DNA from: Mycobacterium sp.
Lineage (GTDB): Bacteria > Actinomycetota > Actinomycetes > Mycobacteriales > Mycobacteriaceae
Assembly: GCF_002863225.1 (NCBI RefSeq)
Contig: NZ_PKEK01000041.1
Location: 186,001-250,000, forward strand
Direction of reading: 5' to 3'
Length of the DNA stretch: 64,000 bases
In this document: positions 1 through 9,658 of the stretch, one piece after another
Position numbering within the stretch: position 1 is the stretch's first letter
Layout: each line of letters opens with the position of its first letter
Position numbers and translations under genes: made by a program
The notes under the pieces: model-generated
The model's database searches: none
The model's input: only the letters and a program-made list of their open reading frames with translations
What the model was told of the DNA's origin: nothing

Positions 1-423
1 GCCGTCCAAAGTGGTTGGATCGGAACATAATTCGGCATCGAGAACTCGCCTGTCCTCTACGTCCAAGCAGGCACTTTCCCGCACGATGAGAGTGGCCCGC
101 CACTCCGACAGCACGCCGGTCGTCAGTGCCGCCAGCGTGTGCGGCATCTCGTGCACCAGCGCCTTGGCAAAGCCAAGGTGCCGACCGCCCCTGGCTGGAG
201 AGTCGCGACGCGCCAAAGCGATTTCGCTGCCAACTCCGCGTCCGCGTCGTGCGGCCGGCATACCCGCCGCGGCTTCCGCCGTTCGCCGAGCGGCATCGAG
301 AGCGGCCGCCGCTCGAGCCTGGCCGGCAGCCGCAGCAGATTTCAGCCGTTCCAGCTCGGCGATGCGCTCAACCAGGACAGATTCCGGGGCCGAGACGTCG
401 ACCGCCACGATGCTATCGAACAT
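1..423 (-). CDS. DUF222 / HNH endonuclease family protein (13E12-repeat type), N-terminal part
   Basis: The gene reads leftward from ATG 423 (MFDSIVAVDV) and is still open at base 1, so about 141 N-terminal residues are visible and the C-terminal HNH nuclease domain would lie outside the window. The visible part has the DUF222 hallmarks: an alanine-rich helix around residues 20-50, then the segment EMPHTLAALTTG and SEWRATLIVRE, which is characteristic of the mycobacterial 13E12-repeat (REP13E12) family. These proteins are common, often multicopy, and presumed to be DNA-acting, but their exact role is unknown. The start codon lies inside a LexA-type SOS box (416-431), as is typical of the family, which suggests a DNA-damage-induced and probably leaderless transcript. 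Family call is firm; nuclease activity cannot be judged from this fragment. Confidence 0.85.
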   Translation of the reverse strand, partial: MFDSIVAVDVSAPESVLVERIAELERLKSAAAAGQARAAAALDAARRTAEAAAGMPAARRGRGVGSEIALARRDSPARGGRHLGFAKALVHEMPHTLAALTTGVLSEWRATLIVRESACLDVEDRRVLDAELCSDPTTLDG

Positions 424-431
424 ACATTCGA
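416..431 (-). promoter_or_regulatory. Candidate LexA (SOS) box overlapping the DUF222 gene start
   Basis: The plus strand reads TCGAAC-ATAC-ATTCGA. The mycobacterial SOS box is TCGAAC-N4-GTTCGA, so 11 of 12 specified bases match. The start codon of the DUF222 gene (421-423) sits inside the box, so LexA bound here would block initiation directly. Confidence 0.7.
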
Positions 432-487
432 TTGTAGCGACGGCCACCGACAGGTAGATCAATATGGCACCGCTGGAAGGAGAATCG

Positions 488-1588
488 ATGCCACCGACCC
501 CGACCCCGACGCCGAAGCTGCCGCCGGTCAGAGTGGCCCGTGCGATCGAACGAGTCCGTCACCACGTGGGGCGGTTGTACCAGCGCCTGGCGCCTCCGCC
601 GATCACGGTCCTCGACATCATCTTCGGAGCTTTCCTGTCGCAGGCCGTCTCGGCGGCCGCGCAACTGGGCATTGCCGATGCGCTCGCCGCGGGCCCATTG
701 ACCAAGGAGGAACTGGCGCAGCGCGTCGCGGCTGATCCCGACAGCCTGGCGCGGCTCATGCGTCTGCTCGTCAGCCGTGGCGTGTTTCGCCGACGTCGCG
801 ACGGACGTTTCGCGCTCAATGCGCCGGCCGACACACTGCGGACCGACTCGCCGACCTCGATGCGGGCGGCCGCCCTCTTCTACGGATCGTCGCCGCACCG
901 GGCGAACTGGACGCTGTTGGCCGATGCGGTGCGCACCGGAGAGCCGAACCCGCCGAAAGTGTTCGGGAAGGAGTTCTTCGAGTACCTACCCGAAGACCCG
1001 GCGTTCGCGGAGATTTTCAACAACGCGATGACCTCGACCTCGGCGGTATTGGAAGCGGCCGTGATTGCGGCGTACGACTTCAGCACGTTCGATGTCATTG
1101 CCGATATCGGAGGTGGCCACGGCCTGCTGCTGTCGTCGATCCTGACGGCCGCGCCCGATGCCCGCGGCATCCTGTTCGATCTTCCCGAGGCGGTCGAGGG
1201 TGCACCGCCCGTGTTGTCCGCGCACGGTGTCGCCGATCGAGTCACGGTGACCGGGGGGTCATTCTTCGACAGCGTGCCGTCCGCTGACGCATACGTGCTG
1301 AAGAACGTCATCCACGACTGGGCCGACGACAAAGCCACCGCCATTCTCGCCACCATCAAAGCCGCGGCCCCGCCGGGCGCAAAATTGCTGCTGCTGGAGA
1401 TGGTCGTTCCAGACCACGACCGCGAATTCCTGGGCCATTACGTCGATTTGGAGATGCTGGTGCTGGCGGGCGCGTTGGAACGCAGCCTCGGGCAGTGGAC
1501 CGATCTGATGCGGCGGGCCGGTTTTCGGCTGCAACGCGTGGTGCAGACGGCAGGGCCGCTCTGCGTCATCGAGGCCGTGCCCGAATAG
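488..1588 (+). CDS. SAM-dependent O-methyltransferase, family 2 type
   Basis: Predicted 366-residue class I methyltransferase of the plant-type/antibiotic O-methyltransferase family (hydroxyneurosporene and caffeate O-methyltransferase relatives). An N-terminal winged-helix dimerisation domain (about residues 35-120, with LGIADALAAGPLTKEELA) is followed by the Rossmann fold. The SAM-binding loop is DIGGGHG (around residue 219), with the later acidic motif LFDLPE and the catalytic-region motif KNVIHDWADD, in which His is the usual general base. The start is ATG 488, because GGAAGGAG lies about 7 bases upstream; an in-frame ATG at 464 lacks such a site. The substrate cannot be predicted: members methylate small phenolics, quinones or polyketides. 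It stands alone between the DUF222 gene and a small minus-strand gene. Confidence 0.85.
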   Translation: MPPTPTPTPKLPPVRVARAIERVRHHVGRLYQRLAPPPITVLDIIFGAFLSQAVSAAAQLGIADALAAGPLTKEELAQRVAADPDSLARLMRLLVSRGVFRRRRDGRFALNAPADTLRTDSPTSMRAAALFYGSSPHRANWTLLADAVRTGEPNPPKVFGKEFFEYLPEDPAFAEIFNNAMTSTSAVLEAAVIAAYDFSTFDVIADIGGGHGLLLSSILTAAPDARGILFDLPEAVEGAPPVLSAHGVADRVTVTGGSFFDSVPSADAYVLKNVIHDWADDKATAILATIKAAAPPGAKLLLLEMVVPDHDREFLGHYVDLEMLVLAGALERSLGQWTDLMRRAGFRLQRVVQTAGPLCVIEAVPE

Positions 1589-1592
1589 GCGC

Positions 1593-1808
1593 CTACCTGT
1601 TGTTGGCCCCGGCCAGCGGTCGCCGCACGACCGGCTCCTTGACCCGATGCGTCACCGAAGCCCACGCCGACGGCGAATAGTGGGTGGTGACTTCCTCGAA
1701 CCCATCGACCCGGTGCACGGTGAGCACGCCGGTGTTCTCGTTGACGGTCAGCTTGTCGTTCTCGGACGCGCGGATCTCTTCGCCGTCGAGCAGTCGGATC
1801 ACGAACAC
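1593..1808 (-). CDS. Small conserved-type hypothetical protein (71 aa)
   Basis: Predicted 71-residue cytoplasmic protein with no membrane segment or signal peptide. I chose GTG 1808 because AGAGGA lies just upstream and the sequence becomes protein-like there (FVIRLLDGEEIRASENDKLT, then VHRVDGFEEVTTHYSPSAW). The reading frame runs further upstream, to a possible start at 1922, but that stretch is low in recognisable protein character. The pattern suggests a small beta-rich domain. It converges on the methyltransferase gene with a 4-base gap. Function unknown. Confidence 0.6.
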   Translation of the reverse strand: MFVIRLLDGEEIRASENDKLTVNENTGVLTVHRVDGFEEVTTHYSPSAWASVTHRVKEPVVRRPLAGANNR

Positions 1809-2021
1809 AGTGCTGTCCTCTCGTCTGAGCGCGGCGTCGCACGAGCCTTCCGGCCGGCCCGCCGCAGGGCTGCAGTCATTGTGGAGCCGGGGTGTGAACG
1901 GAGCGGAAACGCCACGTGACAACGTCGTCGACGATTGGCGCCACGGTGCGAAAAATAGTGATCGACCAGCGCAACAGTGGTTGCGGGTGGCTGGCGGTGG
2001 ACCGGAGTTACCCGTCCGTTA

Positions 2022-4316
<2,295 letters not shown>

Positions 4317-4320
4317 CGTG

Positions 4321-5820
4321 TCAGGCAGACGAACTCACGCGGACGGCGGCATGTTCGACCGCGTCGTAATCGGCGTACTGGAAATCGCGCATCTGTCGAA
4401 GATACTGGGTGGCGAATCCCGGGTACATCGAGACGTTGCGACCGTCCTTGGTCAGGTACCAACTGCTGCAGCCAGACATCCAGGTCGTCTTGGTGAGCCG
4501 CGCCTGGATGCGTTCGTTGTAGCGCTGCTGCACGTCCTGGCGGACATCGAGGTAGCGCAGGTCGCTGTCCAGAATCGTGGTGATGCCGCGCACCGCGTAG
4601 TCCAGCTGACCTTCGACGTAGACCAGCAGCGAGTTGTGCCCGGGCCCCGAGTTCGGGCCGGTCATGAAGAACAGGTTCGGGTAACCGTGTGCGCTGGCGC
4701 TCTTGTAAGCCTGTGCGCCATCGACCCATTCGGCGCTCAGCGAGCGACCACCCAGACCGGTGACCGGGAAGGGCGGACCGGTGAGGTGCACGTCGTAACC
4801 GGTGGCGAACACGATGCAGTCCAGGTGGTGCTCGATGCCGTCGCTGGTGCGCACACCCACCGGGCTCAACGTCGCGATGGGCCAGTCGATCAGCTTGCAG
4901 TTGTCGCGCTGCAGCGCGGGGTAGTAGTCGCTCGACACCAGCATGCGCTTGCAGCCCGGGGTGAAGTCGGGCGTCAGCTGGCGGCGCAGCCAGGGATCTT
5001 TGACTTGGCTGCGCAGGTGCATCTTGCCGAGCCTGGCCACCACTGACGTCAGCGGTGTATTCCACACCAACGCGGTCGCGCTCGCCTCGTGACCCCAGAA
5101 CAAGGCCTGGCGTGCAAGCTGTTGCACGGCAGGCACTTTGCCGAATACCGATTGGACGGCAGGCGGCGTCGCGAAATCCAGGCGGGGTAGCACCCAACCG
5201 GGGGTGCGCTGGAACACCTTCACGAATTCGGCTTGCTTGACCAGTTCGGGGATGATCTGGACCGCGCTGGCGCCGGTGCCGATCACGCCGACCCGCTTCC
5301 CGGCGAAGTCGTAGTCTTTGTCCCACCGGGCGCTGTGAATCTTATGGCCCTCGTAGGTGTCCAGGCCGCGGATGTCGGGGAAGCTCGAGTCCGGCAGCGG
5401 CCCCGACGCCAGGATCACCGTGCGGGCGCGAAAACGCTTGCGGGTGGCCGTGGTTGCGGTCCAGACGCCTGCGCTCTCGTCGAAGGACAACCCCGTCACT
5501 TCCTGGCCGAACTGGATGTGGCGGCGTACGTCGAACCGGTCGGCCATGTCTTCGATGTGGTGGCAGATCTCCTCGGCGGGCGAGTAGGTGCGCGACCAGG
5601 TCGGGTTCTTGACGAACGAGAACGAATACAACAGCGACGGGATGTCACAGCTGGCGCCGGGATAGCCGGTGTCGCGCCAGGTTCCGCCGACGCGGTCGCC
5701 GCGCTCGAGGATGACGATGTCGTCGACGCCGGATTGGGCCAACCGGATGGCTGCACCGAGCCCGGCGAATCCGGCTCCGACGATCAGGGTTGCGTAGGTG
5801 TGCGTCTTGGCCACGGTCAT
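4321..5820 (-). CDS. Flavin-containing Baeyer-Villiger-type monooxygenase
   Basis: Predicted 499-residue FAD/NADPH monooxygenase. It has an N-terminal FAD-binding GAGFAGLGAAIRLAQSG (residues about 16-32), then GGTWRDTGYPGASCDIPS. The Baeyer-Villiger fingerprint is present as YEGHKIHSARW (F-x-G-x3-H-x3-W with Tyr for Phe), and an NADPH-binding GTGASAVQIIPEL follows. Such enzymes insert oxygen into ketones or oxidise soft nucleophiles; MymA and EthA are mycobacterial relatives. Its ATG overlaps the stop of the ferritin-like gene upstream (ATGA type), and the MerR gene follows after 4 bases. Company with an SDR and an HSL esterase suggests an alcohol-to-ketone-to-ester-to-acid sequence, which is inference. 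Confidence 0.9.
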   Translation of the reverse strand: MTVAKTHTYATLIVGAGFAGLGAAIRLAQSGVDDIVILERGDRVGGTWRDTGYPGASCDIPSLLYSFSFVKNPTWSRTYSPAEEICHHIEDMADRFDVRRHIQFGQEVTGLSFDESAGVWTATTATRKRFRARTVILASGPLPDSSFPDIRGLDTYEGHKIHSARWDKDYDFAGKRVGVIGTGASAVQIIPELVKQAEFVKVFQRTPGWVLPRLDFATPPAVQSVFGKVPAVQQLARQALFWGHEASATALVWNTPLTSVVARLGKMHLRSQVKDPWLRRQLTPDFTPGCKRMLVSSDYYPALQRDNCKLIDWPIATLSPVGVRTSDGIEHHLDCIVFATGYDVHLTGPPFPVTGLGGRSLSAEWVDGAQAYKSASAHGYPNLFFMTGPNSGPGHNSLLVYVEGQLDYAVRGITTILDSDLRYLDVRQDVQQRYNERIQARLTKTTWMSGCSSWYLTKDGRNVSMYPGFATQYLRQMRDFQYADYDAVEHAAVRVSSSA

Positions 5821-6737
5821 GCCGCCGGCTCGTGAGTGACTTCGCGGACCCAGCTCGGTACCGACGGCAGCAGCGGCCGCGGATAGCGGTCGGACAGCCA
5901 GACCATCGAGTTGGCCAGCAGGTGATAGGGGTGGTTCGGGTTCGTCACCACGGCGGCGTAGCGCCGCAGGAACCGGTACGTCGGTACCCGGCTGGTCTTT
6001 TCGCCGCGGTCGCCGAGTTCCTTGAACCGCTTGACGGCCTTGAAGAGCCGCTCGGGCTCCAGACCCATCGCGGTGATCTCGTTGGCGATCCGGTTGATCA
6101 GCGGTGCGCCCATGATCGCGCCGATGATCAGACCCGGGGTGGCGTTGCGGCCGATGAAGTCGATCAGCAGCCGGCGGATCTTCGCGTGTCCGATCATGTC
6201 GAGAACTTCGAAATCGACGACCAGGTGCCGTGACTCGTCGTTGTTGATCTTCTCGAACACCTGATGACAGACCGGGTCGTGCACCTCGTCGAGGAGGAAC
6301 TTCAACAGGGCGCCGTCCAGTGCGACTTCGAGCATCGGGATCACCGTGCCCAGCAGTGACAGCGGCATGTCGTCGGCCCAGCGGTCCAGCCAGTCGATGG
6401 CCAGCCGGATGTTGACGTTCGGCTCCGGGACCTCACCGTCTTCGAGCATGCCCCAGCGCTTCATCAGTGCCAGCTCGGCGTTGGCGTGGCGCTGCTCCTC
6501 GGCGTGGAAATACCGGTAGATCTCACCGATGGTCGGCGTCGGCGCTTTCTTCGCCAGCGCCGCGAAGCCCCGGGCGCCGATGTTCTCGATCCAGCACAGG
6601 TCGGCCATGAACGCCTTGAGCTGCGGTCGCTGCTCGTCGGTGATCATCTCGGCGCCCGGTGCGTCCCAGTCGATGTCGGCCAGCGCCCATTGGCGGTCTT
6701 TGATTTTGGCCAGCATCTTGTCCATGTCGATAGCCAT
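5817..6737 (-). CDS. Ferritin-like di-iron protein, function unknown
   Basis: Predicted 306-residue helical protein. Two E-x2-H type iron-ligand motifs are visible, EEQRHANAEL and NDESRHLVVDFE, spaced as in di-iron carboxylate proteins of the ferritin-like superfamily (fatty-acid desaturase and oxygenase relatives). The start is ATG 6737, with AAGGAG 9 bases upstream; an open frame continues to 6887 but overlaps the SDR gene. It sits between an SDR and a flavin monooxygenase, so it may be an oxygenase or desaturase step of that pathway. No substrate can be named. Ferritin-like storage is unlikely given the metabolic setting. Confidence 0.75.
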   Translation of the reverse strand: MAIDMDKMLAKIKDRQWALADIDWDAPGAEMITDEQRPQLKAFMADLCWIENIGARGFAALAKKAPTPTIGEIYRYFHAEEQRHANAELALMKRWGMLEDGEVPEPNVNIRLAIDWLDRWADDMPLSLLGTVIPMLEVALDGALLKFLLDEVHDPVCHQVFEKINNDESRHLVVDFEVLDMIGHAKIRRLLIDFIGRNATPGLIIGAIMGAPLINRIANEITAMGLEPERLFKAVKRFKELGDRGEKTSRVPTYRFLRRYAAVVTNPNHPYHLLANSMVWLSDRYPRPLLPSVPSWVREVTHEPAA

Positions 6738-6768
6738 CAGTGCCACTCCTTCATTCGATCGGTCTTGG

Positions 6769-7614
6769 TCAGAGCCCAGAAATGCGGCCCAGCAGGCCGG
6801 CCGCGCGGGTGTAGGTGCCGGGCACGAGTCTTTTGATGCTCCAACCGATCTTGGCCTCGAACTGCGGCATGCAGTACAAGTCGCCACGGTCGTGGGCGTC
6901 CAGGCAGGTCTTGGCGACTTTCTCCGCGGTCAGCCCGGTGAACCGCATGACCTGGTTGGCGAGGCGAGTCGCGCCCGCTGAGATGCGGCCGGATTCGACG
7001 ATGTTGGTCTTGACGAACGTGGGGCACAGCACGGTGACTTTGACTCCGCTGCCGGACAATTCGGCAGCCAGAGTTTCCGACAGCATCAACACACCAGCCT
7101 TGCTGACGTTGTAGGCGCCCATCCCCGGTGCCGCGCCGAAAGCCGCGGCTGAGGCGACGTTGATGATGCCGCGCGGCACATTCGGCTCGCCGGTCCGCAG
7201 GATCGGAGCGAACACGTGCGAGCCGTGGATGGGGCCCCACAGATTGATGCCGAGCACCCACTGCCAGTCCTCCAGGGGGAGTTCGCCGATCGGGGCGCCG
7301 CCGGAGCCGACACCGGCGTTGTTGATCACCAGCGTGGGTGCGGCGCCGAACCACGACTGGGATTGGGTGGCCAGATCCTGGACGGCGTCGAATTGGGTGA
7401 CATCGCAGGCGATTGCGATCGCTTCGCCGCCGCGGTCGATGATCGAGGTGACGGTTCGCTTGGCAGCGACTTCGTCGATGTCGCTGCACACGACCCGGCC
7501 GCCGCGCTTGGCCAACTCGGTGGCGAACGCCGCGCCGATCCCACTGCCCGCACCGGTCACCACCGCGCGCGCGTGGTGGCTCACCTTGGGCGATCTGCCG
7601 AACGGTCCGATCAT
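6769..7614 (-). CDS. Short-chain dehydrogenase/reductase
   Basis: Predicted 281-residue classical SDR. Residues 18-26 carry the cofactor motif TGAGSGIGA, NNAGVG is present, and the catalytic Ser and Y-N-V-S-K tetrad lies around residues 150-168. The acidic residue after the second beta strand (CSDID) favours NAD(H). It would oxidise an alcohol to a ketone or the reverse. It starts 2 bases after the esterase stop and precedes the ferritin-like gene, so it is co-transcribed. The combination esterase-SDR-monooxygenase recalls the mymA operon (lipR, an SDR, mymA), though orthology is not claimed. Confidence 0.88.
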   Translation of the reverse strand: MIGPFGRSPKVSHHARAVVTGAGSGIGAAFATELAKRGGRVVCSDIDEVAAKRTVTSIIDRGGEAIAIACDVTQFDAVQDLATQSQSWFGAAPTLVINNAGVGSGGAPIGELPLEDWQWVLGINLWGPIHGSHVFAPILRTGEPNVPRGIINVASAAAFGAAPGMGAYNVSKAGVLMLSETLAAELSGSGVKVTVLCPTFVKTNIVESGRISAGATRLANQVMRFTGLTAEKVAKTCLDAHDRGDLYCMPQFEAKIGWSIKRLVPGTYTRAAGLLGRISGL

Positions 7615-7616
7615 GC

Positions 7617-8600
7617 TCAGCCCGCCTTTCCTGTGACGTTCTCGATGTCGTGCTCCTGCAAGGCGGTCTCGACGAACGAGGCGACGTGCGCCATGGCCTT
7701 CGCGGCTTCAGGCGTCAGCCGGGGAAGCGCCTGGAACACGTGCACCTGGTCAGGCCAGACCTGGAGGGTGCAACGGCCACCCGCGGCGCGGATGTCGGCG
7801 GCCAGGTGCCGGGAATCGGCGAGCAGGAATTCGGCGCCGCCGGCCTGAATGAGGGTGCGCGGCATCGGCGGCCCACCCGCCACGTCGAGTCGCAGTCGCG
7901 GATGGGCGGGATCGATTCCGTTGCTGTACAGCCGGACCAGCCGGGCCGCATCGGTGGCCCGGATCGCCGGGTCACGGCGCAAAACCTCACGCGCACGGGC
8001 AAGCTCGAGGGTGAGGTCGATCAGCGGCGAGAACAACACCAATCCGGCCGGACGGTGGGTGGCCACATCCGGCTGCAGCAGCAGATCCACTGAAAGGTGG
8101 CCGCCGGCCGAATCACCGGCGATGACAAGGCGTTCCGCGGGCACCTGGGCGGTCAGCCAGTCCCACCCGGCCCGCACGTCCTCGGCTGCGGTGGGGAAGC
8201 GGTGGCGCGGCGCCAACCGGTAGTCGACGGTGAACACCGGTAGCCCGGTCAACCGGGACAGCCACGCCGTCAGTCGACGGTGGGTTCTCGGTGAACACAG
8301 CGCGAAGCCGCTGCCGTGAACGAAGTAGATGGCGCCCCGGCTCGTCGAGACGCCGGGCGCGCGCACCCACTCACCGACAACGCGACGCCCATCGTGGTGC
8401 ACGTCGATGTGCTCGATGCGGGTCCCGGCCAGTGAAGGACCGAAGGTATCCATGATGCCGGCGATGATGCGGCGCGATGCCCACAAGCCCCAGGCCCGTT
8501 CGGGCGGAAGTACCGCGCTGAGCTGCCGTAATGTCGCCATGCTCGCCAGCGCCGCGGAACGTGATCGCAGCGATCCGCGAGTCGGCATTGACTCCGTCAT
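7617..8600 (-). CDS. Alpha/beta hydrolase, hormone-sensitive lipase (HSL) type esterase
   Basis: Predicted 327-residue esterase. The oxyanion motif appears as HGSGFALCSPRTH (HGSG rather than the common HGGG), the nucleophile elbow as GDSAGG, and the catalytic His near the end in DQVHVFQ. No signal peptide is evident. It is the first gene of the minus-strand operon 8600-3402 and would hydrolyse short-chain esters, possibly those made by the monooxygenase. M. tuberculosis mbtJ/lipK, which lies next to mbtA there, belongs to the same broad family. This gene is 12 kb from mbtA and embedded in another operon, so I do not call it mbtJ. ATG 8600 was taken as the start; ATG 8588 is an alternative. 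Confidence 0.85.
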   Translation of the reverse strand: MTESMPTRGSLRSRSAALASMATLRQLSAVLPPERAWGLWASRRIIAGIMDTFGPSLAGTRIEHIDVHHDGRRVVGEWVRAPGVSTSRGAIYFVHGSGFALCSPRTHRRLTAWLSRLTGLPVFTVDYRLAPRHRFPTAAEDVRAGWDWLTAQVPAERLVIAGDSAGGHLSVDLLLQPDVATHRPAGLVLFSPLIDLTLELARAREVLRRDPAIRATDAARLVRLYSNGIDPAHPRLRLDVAGGPPMPRTLIQAGGAEFLLADSRHLAADIRAAGGRCTLQVWPDQVHVFQALPRLTPEAAKAMAHVASFVETALQEHDIENVTGKAG

Positions 8601-8669
8601 GCAGGAGAGTCAACACGGAATGGTGACATTCGTCAATGGCAACGTCGGAGCGGCGTGTCGCTGGGCCCG

Positions 8670-9581
8670 CTATCTCGGGCCCGCGCCGACCGTGCCGATG
8701 TGGTCGAAGACGCAGCCGATGAAGGCCTGCGATGCCGGCGACCGCTGCGCATCGCCCGGCGCGACGAGATTCACCTGACGATGCAGATCGGCGCCGGCCA
8801 CCGGGCGCAGCACCAGTGTCGGATCGGCGCCGACGCGCGAGACGGCGACCGACTCCGGTAGCAGCGCGACCCCGAGATCCCTTCGGACGAAATGGATTAC
8901 CTCGTCGACGCGAGTCACCTCGAACGCCACCCGTCGGTGCACGTCGGCGAACCCGCGATCGGTTTCGTGACGCAAGCCGTAGCCAATCGGGAAGTCGATG
9001 AACGGCAGCAACGCCAATTGGTCGAGGCGTACCGCATCGGCGGCGGCCAGCGGATGGCCGGCGGGCAGCACCGCGACCAGAGGCTCGACGAACAACTCGG
9101 TGAAGGTCAGCCGTCCGGCGCTCGGCGGGCGATTCGACCCGACGATCGCGACGTCGAGCCTGCGATCGCGAACAGCGCCGATCAGAAGGTCGCTGCCGCC
9201 GCTGCGCAGCGTCACGCTGACCTCGGGATATCGGGTGTGGAAGGTGGCCATCAGGGCCGCGACGTCGAGGCTTTCCGACGGCACCTCCATCATCCCGACG
9301 GTGAGCCGGCCGGCGATGGTGCCGCTGATCGCCTGGGCACCGGATTTGATCTGGTCGATACCGGCCAGTACCTGCCGCATCAGGGGCAGCAGCGTCTCGC
9401 CGGCCGGCGTCGGCGTGACCTTACGGGTGGTGCGTTCGAAGAGACGGACGCCCAGCTCGTCCTCGAGTTTGCGCAGCTGCTGGCTCAGCGCCGACTGCAC
9501 GATGTATTGGGCCGCGGCGGCCCGGGTGAAGCTCTGGGTGTCGGCCAGGGCGACCGCGTAGCGCATCTGCTGCAGGTTCAT
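8670..9581 (-). CDS. LysR-family transcriptional regulator
   Basis: Predicted 303-residue LTTR. The N-terminal winged helix reads MNLQQMRYAVALADTQSFTR and SALSQQLRKLEDELGVRLFER, followed by a coiled linker and a two-lobed effector domain (GRLTVGMMEVPS, then VAIVGSNRP, then GVALLPESVAV). It is divergent from the sulfonate-type operon starting near 9659, with only 77 bases between them, so it most likely controls that operon. LysR proteins (CysB, Cbl, SsuR) are standard regulators of sulfur acquisition, and a candidate operator lies at 9606-9622. It is expected to act as an activator under sulfur limitation, by inference. Confidence 0.9.
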   Translation of the reverse strand: MNLQQMRYAVALADTQSFTRAAAAQYIVQSALSQQLRKLEDELGVRLFERTTRKVTPTPAGETLLPLMRQVLAGIDQIKSGAQAISGTIAGRLTVGMMEVPSESLDVAALMATFHTRYPEVSVTLRSGGSDLLIGAVRDRRLDVAIVGSNRPPSAGRLTFTELFVEPLVAVLPAGHPLAAADAVRLDQLALLPFIDFPIGYGLRHETDRGFADVHRRVAFEVTRVDEVIHFVRRDLGVALLPESVAVSRVGADPTLVLRPVAGADLHRQVNLVAPGDAQRSPASQAFIGCVFDHIGTVGAGPR

Positions 9582-9605
9582 CTTTGTTCACTTTCAGTGA
9601 TCAAT

Positions 9606-9622
9606 CGCATCATATCTATGCG
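9606..9622. promoter_or_regulatory. Candidate LysR operator (CGCAT-N7-ATGCG)
   Basis: A perfect 5-base inverted repeat with a 7-base A/T-rich spacer lies in the 77-base region between the divergent LysR gene and the PHP-hydrolase operon. The size and T-N11-A-like geometry suit a LysR recognition site. No binding data support it. Confidence 0.45.
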
Positions 9623-9658
9623 TTGGACTGAGCAGTGGTCCGACGCCAGAATCGTGAA

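Noticed and set aside
6738..6887. Longer start for the ferritin-like protein
   Set aside because: The added segment overlaps the SDR gene and lacks family similarity; ATG 6737 has a good ribosome site.
7617..8600. Calling the HSL esterase mbtJ
   Set aside because: It is in another operon 12 kb from mbtA with no iron box; family membership alone is too broad.
8624..8635. TGAC-N4-GTCA palindrome upstream of the esterase operon
   Set aside because: Arms are only 4 bases, which is expected by chance at this frequency; not listed as an operator.
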